Below, one piece after another: positions 36,010 through 44,364 of a stretch of 64,000 nt of DNA (its first letter is position 1; each line of letters begins with the position of its first letter). This DNA comes from Sphaerisporangium album (lineage in GTDB: Bacteria; Actinomycetota; Actinomycetes; Streptosporangiales; Streptosporangiaceae). Below the pieces are notes generated by a model. That model worked only from the letters and a program-made list of their open reading frames with translations. It was not told the origin of the DNA and made no database searches. The stretch spans positions 1 to 64,000 of the forward strand of contig NZ_QOIL01000009.1 of NCBI RefSeq assembly GCF_003323745.1. Reading direction: 5' to 3'. A program made the translations under genes and the position numbers.

Positions 36010-37332
36010 TCAACGCCCGGTCGACGCGCGGGCGTTCTGGACGTCCAGGGCGAAGAACCGTCTGGCGACGCGGCCCAGGTCCTCCAGCCCGCGAAACCCC
36101 CGCCTGGCCATCTCGACCTGCGCCGACGTGCCCTTCCGCTGCCAGCGGCGCAGGAAGAACCTTCCGCAGATCTCCGGCGACGGGACGACCACCCGGTCGC
36201 GCGTCCGTTCGGCGACCTCGTCGGCGCGGGCCACCGTCGCGGCCCACTCGTCCAGGCGGCCCGACTCCCGGAGCCGCGCGAGGACGTGCGGCCTCCAGTC
36301 GGCCGACTGCCAGACCGGCCACACCCGCACCATGACCGTCCGCAGCAGCTCGGCGGGGGGCAGCGTGTCCGGCTCCGTCCCGGTGAGCCACGACGCGAGG
36401 GCGGGCGGCGGCGCGGAGCGGCCGTCGGCCCCGAGCCTGGCGCGGGCGTACGCCTCCACGTCCGTGCCGCGCTCGCGGGCGAAGTCCTCCAGCAGACCGG
36501 TCAGGACCTCCTCGTGCAGCCGGGGGTAGTCGTCGCCGAAGAGCCGCGCCGCGTTCAGGGCGTCGAGATCGGACATCCACCGGCCGGGCGCGTACTCGCG
36601 CGTCGACCGCCATTTCAGCGCCTCGTAGTGGGTGATCCCCGTCAGAGCGGACCGGGCCTCCCACGCCGTGGACGCCTCGTCCGGGCGGTCGCCGGCCGCT
36701 CTCAGCGCGGCCACCGCGTCCAGCCGCTTCAGGTCCCACTCCCCCGAGCCGATCATCCGCCGGAGCGTGCTCAGCGCCTCGTGGTCCTCCGGGCCGAGCT
36801 CCTGTTCCAGCTCATGCCAGGTCCGGTGGGTGAAGGGCCGGCGCTTCGCCGCCTCGACGATCCGCTCACCGGCCGCGGCGGGGACGAGATCGGTCCTCGC
36901 ACCCTCCTGGCAGCCGTAGCGGACGTTCACCATCGCCACCGTGCCGACGGGGTAGCCCACGTCGGCGGGCCCGTGCAGCACCGCGACCTCGTCGTCCCCG
37001 TCGACCTCCCCCGTCGCGTACATGCGGAACACGGCCCCGGCGCCCCTCATGCCGTACGGGCTCAGCTCCGCCGCCCGCAGCGCGCCCATGCTCGCCGCGC
37101 CGATGACGTTCACGCCCTCGTCGAGCAGCCACAGGATCTCCTTGTGGCCCACCGAAAGCCGCTCGCGGTAGTAGCCGTCGATGATGACGGCGGTGTCGTC
37201 GCGGTTCCACCCTTCCCTGAGCAGGTCCCCCCGGGCCACGGGTGGCCGCACCCGGGCCTCCGGGACCACGCCGAGCACCTGGTCCTCGGAGATCGTCGGA
37301 CCGGCGTAGACGACGACCTTGCGGGGGCTCAT
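36010..37332 (-). CDS. TfuA-domain protein, YcaO partner for thioamide formation
   Basis: The 440-residue protein starts with a TfuA-like core: KVVVYAGPTISEDQVLGVVP, NVIGAASMGALRAAELSPYG and MYATGEVDGDDEVAVLHG. A helical extension of about 250 residues follows. TfuA proteins pair with YcaO enzymes to convert backbone amides to thioamides, as in archaeal methyl-CoM reductase and thioviridamide-type peptides, probably by handling sulfide. Its ATG shares one base with the YcaO stop. The long C-terminal extension is unusual and may bind the leader. Confidence 0.88.
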   Translation of the reverse strand: MSPRKVVVYAGPTISEDQVLGVVPEARVRPPVARGDLLREGWNRDDTAVIIDGYYRERLSVGHKEILWLLDEGVNVIGAASMGALRAAELSPYGMRGAGAVFRMYATGEVDGDDEVAVLHGPADVGYPVGTVAMVNVRYGCQEGARTDLVPAAAGERIVEAAKRRPFTHRTWHELEQELGPEDHEALSTLRRMIGSGEWDLKRLDAVAALRAAGDRPDEASTAWEARSALTGITHYEALKWRSTREYAPGRWMSDLDALNAARLFGDDYPRLHEEVLTGLLEDFARERGTDVEAYARARLGADGRSAPPPALASWLTGTEPDTLPPAELLRTVMVRVWPVWQSADWRPHVLARLRESGRLDEWAATVARADEVAERTRDRVVVPSPEICGRFFLRRWQRKGTSAQVEMARRGFRGLEDLGRVARRFFALDVQNARASTGR

Positions 37333-38483
37333 CAGAACACCTCCGGGCGCACGCGGCTGCCGGGCGCCACCACACGGACGACGGGGACCCCGATGTCCTC
37401 CCTGGTCAGGTCGATGACGACGGGCGCGTGCGCGAACGCGACCGCCGCCCGCTTGACCACGTCCTCCAGGTCGTCTACCAGGCTCCCGTGCGCCCGCAGC
37501 GTCTGGATCGGCTCGCCGGGACCCGCCGCCGGGACGGGCGCCGCGTCCTTGTGGAAGTCCGGCAGCAGGTCGTCCCGCGCGCCGGAGATGTAGCCCAGCC
37601 TCGCCTGCGCGGCCTCGGTGACGGCCCGGGTGAGCGCTATCTCGGAGCTGAGATGGCAGCCGTACCCCACGAACCCCGGAGGGTAGTCATCGCAGGAGAC
37701 GCGGGCGAGGAAGCACGGCAGCTCCGTGGGCGACGGCAGGGACCTGACCTCCAGCCGGACCCGGGCCCGCGCCGTCATCGCGCACAGCTCGCCGACGACC
37801 GGCGACCCCGACGTCTCCGGGTCGACGAGGACGCCCCGGTCGCCGCCGCTGATCGCCGTCGTCACGGCATCCCTCTCGACCACCTCGTACAACGCGTGCA
37901 GGACGGCCTCGGCCACCGTGTTCCCGCTGGCCAGGCCGTTGGTCGACTCGAAGAACGCCGGAGGGTTCCAGCCCGCCCTGCGCACCAGCGAGAACCCCAC
38001 CACGTCCGCGGGAACGAGCGTCTCCGCGCCGTCGACCAGCGACCTGCCGGCGACCCAGTCCAGCGGCAGCCCATCGTGCAGCACGGTCGGCGTGGAGAGC
38101 GGCAGGTCGCGGACGTCGTAGCCCAGCCGCCCGGCGACCTCGCGCGGCGGCGCCGTCGCCACGGGGCAGAGGGGTTGCTCCGCGTGCCACAGCTCGACGG
38201 CCTCCATCATCGCCGACAGCCTCGCCAGCTCCGGAGTGACCCCCTTGCCCTGCGAGACGGCGAGCGTCCTGGACGTCGGTCTGATGGCCTGGAAGGTCGG
38301 GATTCCTATGGTGTCGAGGAGGGTGATGTCCGCGACCCGGGTGACGCCGACCCTCCGCGCCGCACGACCGGCCATCTCCAGCGTGGCCGCCGGATCGTGG
38401 GCTCTGTCCGTGCCGGGCAGCCGCACCTTGGAGCGGTCGGAGTCGGAGAAGATCCACGAGAAGGAGGAGTTGTCTGTCCGCAT
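37332..38483 (-). CDS. YcaO-domain ATP-dependent peptide backbone enzyme
   Basis: The 383-residue YcaO has the ATP-binding signatures LSAMMEAVELWHAEQ and ALYEVVERDAV. It activates a backbone amide with ATP. The C-terminus (RVRPEVF) lacks the PxPxP tail of azoline cyclodehydratases, and no ThiF/ocin-ThiF partner or dehydrogenase is encoded nearby, so with the adjacent TfuA it more likely makes thioamides than azoles. The ATG at 38483 has an AAGGG-containing ribosome site. Confidence 0.9.
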   Translation of the reverse strand: MRTDNSSFSWIFSDSDRSKVRLPGTDRAHDPAATLEMAGRAARRVGVTRVADITLLDTIGIPTFQAIRPTSRTLAVSQGKGVTPELARLSAMMEAVELWHAEQPLCPVATAPPREVAGRLGYDVRDLPLSTPTVLHDGLPLDWVAGRSLVDGAETLVPADVVGFSLVRRAGWNPPAFFESTNGLASGNTVAEAVLHALYEVVERDAVTTAISGGDRGVLVDPETSGSPVVGELCAMTARARVRLEVRSLPSPTELPCFLARVSCDDYPPGFVGYGCHLSSEIALTRAVTEAAQARLGYISGARDDLLPDFHKDAAPVPAAGPGEPIQTLRAHGSLVDDLEDVVKRAAVAFAHAPVVIDLTREDIGVPVVRVVAPGSRVRPEVF

Positions 38484-38505
38484 CGTCCCTTGCCCTTGTA
38501 CGGGG

Positions 38506-39318
38506 TCAGATGTTGCGCGCGCGGTTGAGCAGGCCACGGCCGCCCACGGTGTAGCCGATGGCCGCCATGACGGCCAGCACGAGCAGGTCCGGCCACGCGT
38601 CGCCGAAACCGAAGATCGCGGCGTCCCGCATGCCGTTGATCGCGTACGTCAGCGGGTTGACCACCGACACCCACTGCAGCACCGTCGGCATGCTGTCGAA
38701 GGTGTAGAGCGACGGGGCGCTGAAGACCAGGACGGGCATCGACACGTTCGAGAGCACCATGAACGCCTGGAAGTCCGTGATCGTGATGGCCGCCGCCAGG
38801 TACAGCCCGTTGAAGGCCAGGGCCGCCAGCGTGAGCGCGGCCAGCAGGCCCACCCAGCCCTCCCAGCCGAATGGGAAGTCGAAGATGAGCACCGCCGCGG
38901 CGAGGCCCAGCAGGCTCTGGCCCAGCACGAGCGACACTCCGGCGATCATCTTGCCCAGCAGGAACCGCGACCTGCGCATCGGGTAGGACCACAGCTGGGT
39001 CGCCACCCCGCTCAGCTCCTCCTGGAACAGCGCCATGCCGGACGTGCCCGCCGCGCTGACGACCGACATCCCCAGCGTCATCGGCAGGAGGAAGACCGCG
39101 AACCCGACCTGGACGCCCTTGTAGCCGACGACCTGCACGAGGTTGCTCAGCGAGGTGTTCACCAGCAGCAGGTACACCAGCATCGGCGTCAGGCCGAGGA
39201 TGAGGTACACCCGGTTGCGGGCGAGCAGCGCGTACTCGCGGTAGACCACCGCCGACAGGTCGGCCGTCTTCGCGACCGCGACGGGTGGAGTGTGGGTGAA
39301 CTGCAGTTTTTCGGTCAT
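38506..39318 (-). CDS. ABC-2 type permease (DrrB-like), peptide export or immunity
   Basis: The 270-residue protein has six predicted membrane helices and the ABC-2 pattern (ATQLWSYPMRRSRFLLGKMI; VNPLTYAINGMRDAA near the C-terminus). It starts one base after the ATPase stop. As part of the YcaO operon it most likely exports the product and gives self-resistance. Confidence 0.88.
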   Translation of the reverse strand: MTEKLQFTHTPPVAVAKTADLSAVVYREYALLARNRVYLILGLTPMLVYLLLVNTSLSNLVQVVGYKGVQVGFAVFLLPMTLGMSVVSAAGTSGMALFQEELSGVATQLWSYPMRRSRFLLGKMIAGVSLVLGQSLLGLAAAVLIFDFPFGWEGWVGLLAALTLAALAFNGLYLAAAITITDFQAFMVLSNVSMPVLVFSAPSLYTFDSMPTVLQWVSVVNPLTYAINGMRDAAIFGFGDAWPDLLVLAVMAAIGYTVGGRGLLNRARNI

Positions 39319-39319
39319 C

Positions 39320-40297
39320 TCACCGCTCGTTCTCGGTCATCCGGAGGAACGCCTGCTCCAGCGAGTCCGCGACCGTGGAGACGCCCGAGATCGCGACTCC
39401 GTGGTCCCGGCAGTGCCGGGACAGCTCGGTCAGCACATCCCGCGCCCGAGCGCCCTCGAGGCGTACCTCGAAGTCCGAGACCGTGGTCGTGAGCCCGGCC
39501 GCGTCCGCCCAGGCCGCGACGACGCGGCTCGCCTCGGGATCCTCGACGGTCACCAGCAGGTGGGTGGTGCCGAACTCCTCGACGATCTCGCGCGGCTTGG
39601 CGAAGCGCAGCACGCGGCCCCGGTCGATGACCAGGACGCGCTGGCTGTTGCGCTCCAGTTCGTCGATGTGGTGGCTGGTCCACAGCACGGTCACCCCGTG
39701 CTCCTCGCGCAACCAGGTCACGAAGCGCTCGACCTGGCGCCGCCCCGCCACGTCCAGCCCCGCCGACGGCTCGTCGAGGATCAGCAACCGCGGAATGGTG
39801 AGCAGTGCCCGTACCAGTTGCAACCGCTGCCGCTGGCCGCCCGACATCTGGAAGCACAGCCGGTGCAGGGCGCCGGTCAGGCCGAGGAAATCGGCGACCT
39901 CCAGCGCCCACGGCTCGGCGTCGCGCCACCTGAGACCGCGGAAGCGGGCCGCGATCCGCAGGTTGTCGAGCCCCGGCAGCATCATGTCGAACGGACCGGT
40001 CTGGTGCATCGCCCCGATGCCGCTCTTGGCGGCGACCGGCCGGCGCACCGGATCGGCGTCGAAGACACGGATGTGGCCCGAGGTGGGGACGGTCACCCCG
40101 CAGATCATCTTGATCAGCGTCGTCTTCCCGGCTCCGTTGGGCCCGAGGAGCCCGATGGTCTCCCCACGGGCGATCTCGAACGAGACGTCGTCCACGGCGG
40201 GTCTGTCGCTGTTCCGATAGCGTTTGGTCAGCCCCACGGCCGTCACCACATCGCCCGGCACGGCCCCACCCCTCACTACGCCCTCCGCTGTGGTCAT
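39320..40297 (-). CDS. ABC-2 exporter ATPase (DrrA-like)
   Basis: The 325-residue ATPase has Walker A GPNGAGKTT, signature MSGGQRQRLQL, Walker B LLILDEPSAGLD and the His-loop region TVLWTSHHIDE, with a DrrA/CcmA-like C-terminal extension. It is the first gene of the minus-strand RiPP operon, about 36 bases from the -10-like element of the shared promoter. The ATG at 40295-40297 has GAGG upstream. Confidence 0.9.
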   Translation of the reverse strand: MTTAEGVVRGGAVPGDVVTAVGLTKRYRNSDRPAVDDVSFEIARGETIGLLGPNGAGKTTLIKMICGVTVPTSGHIRVFDADPVRRPVAAKSGIGAMHQTGPFDMMLPGLDNLRIAARFRGLRWRDAEPWALEVADFLGLTGALHRLCFQMSGGQRQRLQLVRALLTIPRLLILDEPSAGLDVAGRRQVERFVTWLREEHGVTVLWTSHHIDELERNSQRVLVIDRGRVLRFAKPREIVEEFGTTHLLVTVEDPEASRVVAAWADAAGLTTTVSDFEVRLEGARARDVLTELSRHCRDHGVAISGVSTVADSLEQAFLRMTENER

Positions 40298-40332
40298 CCC
40301 GGCCTCTTTTTCCCTGGGGATGTGTCGCAGAC

Positions 40333-40381
40333 CGAGTATGACCTGGCGATAAATAGGTGACACAACCCCACGAACGTGGGC
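40333..40381 (-). promoter_or_regulatory. Promoter and operator of the exporter-YcaO-TfuA operon
   Basis: Positions 40356-40381 are the exact reverse complement of 29158-29183, including the palindrome CCCACGTTCGTGGG. The -10-like CATACTCG lies at 40333-40340 on the minus strand, at the same 15-base distance as in the other copy. A conserved CTGC-ACACATC follows in the leader. This ties both halves of the cluster to one regulator. Confidence 0.8.
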
Positions 40382-40541
40382 TACCAATATCGCTCCCGGG
40401 CTCGTCGGGAACCGGACGCGTGCCGACGGACATTTTTGACCAGGGGCGAAATTCTCATCTCGGATGCCCGTCAATCCAGGTCAACCCTTATTCAACGAAA
40501 TCCGGGCCGCGCCGCATATGCCGAACGACAGAGGAGTGATT

Positions 40542-40664
40542 GTGCCGCCTCGCCGGTCCGTTGACCATCGGCGCATGGACGACTACACCGCGAGCGGCCG
40601 GCGTGAACCGCTGATCAGCCGCACTCCGCCGCCGGCGATCGGAGCGCACGTGGATCGAAGCTGA
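40542..40664 (+). CDS. Possible small peptide gene upstream of the ATP-grasp-SARP gene
   Basis: A 40-residue frame (MPPRRSVDHRRMDDYTASGR, then REPLISRTPPPAIG) starts at a GTG with a good ribosome site (AGGAG at 40532-40536, five-base spacing). It has no Cys and no similarity to the precursor leader. It could be a leader peptide for regulation, a small protein, or chance. Apart from it, the stretch 40382-40719 shows no gene. Confidence 0.35.
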   Translation: MPPRRSVDHRRMDDYTASGRREPLISRTPPPAIGAHVDRS

Positions 40665-40719
40665 TCCACCGCCCCTCGAAGCCACGTCCGTTTGGGAGAC
40701 CCGAGGCGGTGGACTGCCA

Positions 40720-42624
40720 GTGAACCTCGATCAGCGACCCGGCGATGCTCCGTACACCCTGCGAATGCCCGCCGGAGGTCCCGGCGTGACATGGCACCTA
40801 CCGGAGGAGACCGACCCCGCGATCCCCCTGCCCTGCGTCGTCCTCGCCGACCGCGCGGGTCTCACCGAGTTCGCCGCGCTCCAGCGAGGGCTGCGGACGC
40901 TCGGCGTGCCCAGCCTGCGGATCGACGTCGGGTCGATCGCCGACCTGCGCGTCTTCACCCTGCACGAGGACGGGTCGCTGACGGTGGACGGGCGCCGCGT
41001 CATCCCGACCGTCACCTGGGTACGGCACTTCTCGCCGCGGGCCGTCCCCCCGGGACACGGCTCGGCGCCCGCGCTGTTCCGGGCGGAGTCGTGGTGCGGC
41101 CTCGTCGACCAGGTGTCGTCGCTGTCGGCGGTCCACCTGCCCGGCGGCGCCGATCCCGGGCGGCTGGTCCAGCTCGACGGCGCGGCGCGCGCGGGGATCC
41201 GCATTCCCCGGACGATCGTCACCACCCATCCGGGGGCGGCGAGCGCGGACCTGTCGAGCGACCGCGTCATCGTCAAGGCCCTCCACCGGCATTTCGTCGA
41301 ACCGGCGCCGGGCACCCTGGAGGGGATCTTCCCGGAGATCGTGGACGGCGCCGCGGCCAGGCACCTGGCCGTGCGAGACGTGCCCATGATCGTCCAGGAG
41401 TACGTGGAGCACCAGGCGGAGCTGCGCGTCTACTACGTGAACGGCGAGATCCGGGCCTTTCGCGTCGGCAAATCGTCGCCCGAGGCGCTCTGGCGCGACG
41501 CGGCCTCCGTCACGGTCTCGCCGGTCCCGGTGCCCGAGCCTGTGGAAAAGGCGGTGCGCACGCTCACCGAGCTGTGGGGGCTGCGCTACGGCGCCTTCGA
41601 CTTCCTGCTGACCGGGGACGGGCCGGTCTTCCTCGAGGTCAACCCCGACGGTGACTGGCGGTGGTTCGAGTCCAGGGCCGGAGTCGACGACGTCTCCATC
41701 TCCGCGCTGTCCATGGTGCGGACGCTGCACCGCCAGGCGGCGCGGAAGGGCCCGTCCGCGATCGACCTGGCCGGGTTCCTCGCGCTCGGCACCGACCGCG
41801 CGGGACATGCGCGGGCCAGGACGCCGAGCATGGACGCCTGCCTGCTCGGGCCGCTGGAGATCCGGGTGAACGACGCGAGCGTCCACCTCAGCGCGAGGAA
41901 GGCCCGGCTCCTGGCCGCCATCCTGCTCTCCCGGCCGAACCAGGTGGTTCCCACCGACCAGCTCCTCGACTCCCTGTGGGACGAACGACCGCCCCCCACG
42001 GCGCGCAAGAACCTCCAGGTTCACGTCTCGGCGCTGCGCAGGAAGATCGGCGACCGCATCACCTACGAGGGGTGGGGTTACCGCCTCGACGCCGGGCCGG
42101 ACGACCTCGATCTGCTCCGGTTCCGGGACCTCGCCTGCGCCGCCCGCGACACGCGGCGCAAGGGCGACGCCGACGCGGCACTGACCCTGCTGCACTACGC
42201 CACCCGCCTGTGGCGCGGCCGGCCGCTCGCGGAGTTCCGGGGTGTCCGCCTGATCGACGAGGTGGTCGGCCGGTACACCGAGCTGTACCTCACGATCAAC
42301 GAGGACTGGGCGGAGCTGGAGATCGAGCGGGGCAGGCACATCGAGGTCCTGAACGGCCTCGACGACCTGGTGCCCTTCTTCCCCGGGCGTGAACGGCTCG
42401 TGGCGGCGAGGATGACCGCCTTGGCCGGCTGCGGGCGCGCCCCCGAGGCGCTCTCCCAGTTCGAGACCGTGCGCCTGTATCTGGCGGCCGAGCTCGGCAT
42501 CACCCCGAGCCCCGTCCTCAGGAACCTGTACGAGGAGATCCTCAGGGGCGACGCGCCCTGCCGGCCCGGCGCCGTAACCGGCCGCACGGCAACGCCATAC
42601 CGGCGGTTAAGCGGGCTTTTCTAG
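40720..42624 (+). CDS. ATP-grasp peptide ligase fused to a SARP transcriptional regulator
   Basis: Residues 40-340 resemble RiPP-type (MvdD/RimK-like) ATP-grasp enzymes: an N-terminal substrate-type region (LRTLGVPSLRIDVGS, TVTWVRHFSP), then IVKALHRHFVEP, IVQEYVEHQAELRVYYVNGE and FDFLLTGDGPVFLEVNPDGD. From residue 371 a complete SARP follows: a winged-helix OmpR-like domain (LLGPLEIRVNDASVHLSARK, VHVSALRRKIGD) and a bacterial transcriptional activation domain to about 610. The fusion joins peptide-modifying and gene-regulating functions in one 634-residue chain. Start is GTG; the nearest GAGG is about 12 bases upstream. Confidence 0.85.
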   Translation: MNLDQRPGDAPYTLRMPAGGPGVTWHLPEETDPAIPLPCVVLADRAGLTEFAALQRGLRTLGVPSLRIDVGSIADLRVFTLHEDGSLTVDGRRVIPTVTWVRHFSPRAVPPGHGSAPALFRAESWCGLVDQVSSLSAVHLPGGADPGRLVQLDGAARAGIRIPRTIVTTHPGAASADLSSDRVIVKALHRHFVEPAPGTLEGIFPEIVDGAAARHLAVRDVPMIVQEYVEHQAELRVYYVNGEIRAFRVGKSSPEALWRDAASVTVSPVPVPEPVEKAVRTLTELWGLRYGAFDFLLTGDGPVFLEVNPDGDWRWFESRAGVDDVSISALSMVRTLHRQAARKGPSAIDLAGFLALGTDRAGHARARTPSMDACLLGPLEIRVNDASVHLSARKARLLAAILLSRPNQVVPTDQLLDSLWDERPPPTARKNLQVHVSALRRKIGDRITYEGWGYRLDAGPDDLDLLRFRDLACAARDTRRKGDADAALTLLHYATRLWRGRPLAEFRGVRLIDEVVGRYTELYLTINEDWAELEIERGRHIEVLNGLDDLVPFFPGRERLVAARMTALAGCGRAPEALSQFETVRLYLAAELGITPSPVLRNLYEEILRGDAPCRPGAVTGRTATPYRRLSGLF

Positions 42625-42687
42625 AGTCGATTCAGAGGCACTTCCACCAGCCGCCTCCAGTCACGGCGATCGGACCAAGGAATTCAC

Positions 42688-42951
42688 ATGAGTCTCACTT
42701 CCGAAGACCTGATAAATGATCGCGACAGATCACTGATCGTCATGCTGGCCCGGGGTTACACGACAACCAGAATCGCCCGCGAGATGCACCTCAGCAGATA
42801 TACGGTGGCGGAGCGGATAAGCAAGCTTCTCGACCAGTTCGCCTGCAGCAACCGCAGCCAGCTCGTCGCGTACTCCTACGCCCACGAGCTCCTGCGCGTC
42901 GGTATCTGGCCTCCCAGCGCCCCCAACGTGATCGGCGAGGGCGTGTTCTGA
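42688..42951 (+). CDS. Small stand-alone LuxR-type helix-turn-helix protein
   Basis: The 87-residue protein consists almost only of a GerE/LuxR DNA-binding domain (LIVMLARGYTTTRIAREMHL, then YTVAERISKLLDQF) with a short tail. AAGGA precedes the ATG. It follows the ATP-grasp-SARP gene by 63 bases and is probably the last regulator of the RiPP cluster. No receiver or ligand domain is present. Confidence 0.82.
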   Translation: MSLTSEDLINDRDRSLIVMLARGYTTTRIAREMHLSRYTVAERISKLLDQFACSNRSQLVAYSYAHELLRVGIWPPSAPNVIGEGVF

Positions 42952-43275
42952 GTCCGGGCGCCCGGGCCGGCACGACACCGGACGCGGGTGCCCCAGGGTC
43001 GTCGAGGCGGGTCTCCGAAAGATTCAGTCCGCGGTCAACCGTACGGAACGTTCCCGCAGCTCACCGCGACGTGAGAAAAGCAGGCCATAACTACTCTTTC
43101 CACTCCGAAAGTCGGCCGATAGTTTCCGAGCACGGCCGACCCCGGCATGGCCGGAGCCGGGGCCGGCCCGTCGCGCGGCGCAGGCGGGAGCCGCCCGCCG
43201 TCACGGTGCGCAGACCCGTGAACGCTCACGGTGGACGGGAAGGCGCGAACGCCCCGCGGCGGTTACAGTCCCATC
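42952..43275. other. Intergenic region of about 320 bases at the end of the RiPP cluster
   Basis: No gene is supportable. A 7-bp GC hairpin (CCCCGGC at 43140-43146, GCCGGGG at 43156-43162) could act as a terminator. The last 50 bases hold the probable promoter of the following LacI gene. An in-frame GTG at 43231 would extend that gene by 15 residues but lacks a ribosome site. Confidence 0.5.
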
Positions 43276-44286
43276 GTGCCGACCAACAGAAAACCCCGGA
43301 TCACCATCGACCATGTGGCGCGCGCGACCGGTGTCTCCCGGCAGACGGTGTCCCGGGCGATCAACAACAAGTCCGAGATCGACCCGGACACCCGGCAGCG
43401 GATCCTCGAAGCGGCGCGGACGATGGGATACCGCCCGAGCCGCTTCGCCCGGGGCCTGGTGCGGCAGGACCTGATCACCATCGGGCTCGTGATCGCCGAC
43501 GTGCTCAACCCGTTCTTCCCGGAGGTGACGGCCGGGGTGCTGGAGGCCGCAGAGCGCCGGGGCTGGCAGGTCGTGGTCTACAACACCGGTTCCGAGTACC
43601 GCAAGGAACTGGAGGTGGTCGACATGCTCACCGATCAGGTGGACGCGGGGGTGGCGTTCCTGCTCCACCACGACGCGATCGTCAAGGCGGCGACGAGCAA
43701 CATGCCGTTCGTCCTGCTGGACAAGGGCGGCCGGGCGCCGGCGGTCGCGGGCGTGCGCATCGACTTCGAGGGCGGGACGCGGCAGGGCCTCGAATACCTG
43801 GTCTCCAAGGGTCACCGCAGGATCGCGATGCTCGACGACGAGTCCTCCCGCGTGGCGCAGGCGCCCAACACGCGCAGGGAGTTGTACCTCAAGGTCATGG
43901 GCGAGCACGGGCTCCCCGTGAACAGCGACTGGATCCAGCCCGCGCACAACTCGATCGACGGCGGGGCGGCGGCGCTGGAGCGGCTGCTGGCGGTGCACCG
44001 GGACGTGACCGCGGTCTTCGCCTACAACGACGTGATCGCCATCGGCGCGCAGCTCCGCGCGCGTCACCTCGGCCTTCGCGTGCCGGAGGACCTGGCCTTC
44101 CTCGGCTTCGACGGGCTGAGCATCGGCGAGTTGGTGGAGCCGCCGCTGACGACGCTGCACATCGACAAGCGGCGCCTGGGCGAGCTGGCCGTGGAGCAGG
44201 CGGCGCTGCTGCTCAACGGCGCCGAGGCGGACGAGGTGCCGGAGGCCGTCATCGAACCGCAACTCGCCATCCGCGCCTCCGTCTGA
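43276..44286 (+). CDS. LacI-family repressor of the galactoside/fucoside operon
   Basis: The 336-residue LacI protein has the helix-turn-helix ITIDHVARATGVSRQTVSRA at its N-terminus and a sugar-sensor domain (FAYNDVIAIGAQLRARHLGL, LAFLGFDGL). I chose the GTG at 43276 because family members start just before the helix-turn-helix. With TACAGT at 43264-43269 as -10 the mRNA may be leaderless. It precedes two glycosidases and an importer on the same strand and probably represses them through the palindrome at 44334-44347. Confidence 0.85.
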   Translation: MPTNRKPRITIDHVARATGVSRQTVSRAINNKSEIDPDTRQRILEAARTMGYRPSRFARGLVRQDLITIGLVIADVLNPFFPEVTAGVLEAAERRGWQVVVYNTGSEYRKELEVVDMLTDQVDAGVAFLLHHDAIVKAATSNMPFVLLDKGGRAPAVAGVRIDFEGGTRQGLEYLVSKGHRRIAMLDDESSRVAQAPNTRRELYLKVMGEHGLPVNSDWIQPAHNSIDGGAAALERLLAVHRDVTAVFAYNDVIAIGAQLRARHLGLRVPEDLAFLGFDGLSIGELVEPPLTTLHIDKRRLGELAVEQAALLLNGAEADEVPEAVIEPQLAIRASV

Positions 44287-44295
44287 TCCTCACTA

Positions 44296-44347
44296 TTGAC
44301 ATTCCGCCCTCGTTGGAAGAAGGTCACCGTGATCGCTCACGTGAGCG
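44296..44347 (+). promoter_or_regulatory. Promoter with LacI-type operator before the GH29-like gene
   Basis: TTGACA (44296-44301) is a consensus -35. A perfect 14-bp palindrome CGCTCACGTGAGCG (44334-44347) lies 17 bases before the next ATG. The -10 is weak. The palindrome is a good candidate operator for the upstream LacI protein. Confidence 0.6.
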
Positions 44348-44364
44348 GTAACGAGGGAGGCGGC

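Noticed and set aside
24266-42951. Lanthipeptide or lasso peptide cluster
   Set aside because: No LanB/LanC/LanM, no asparagine-synthetase-like lasso cyclase and no transglutaminase-like peptidase are encoded; a PqqD-like protein alone is not sufficient.
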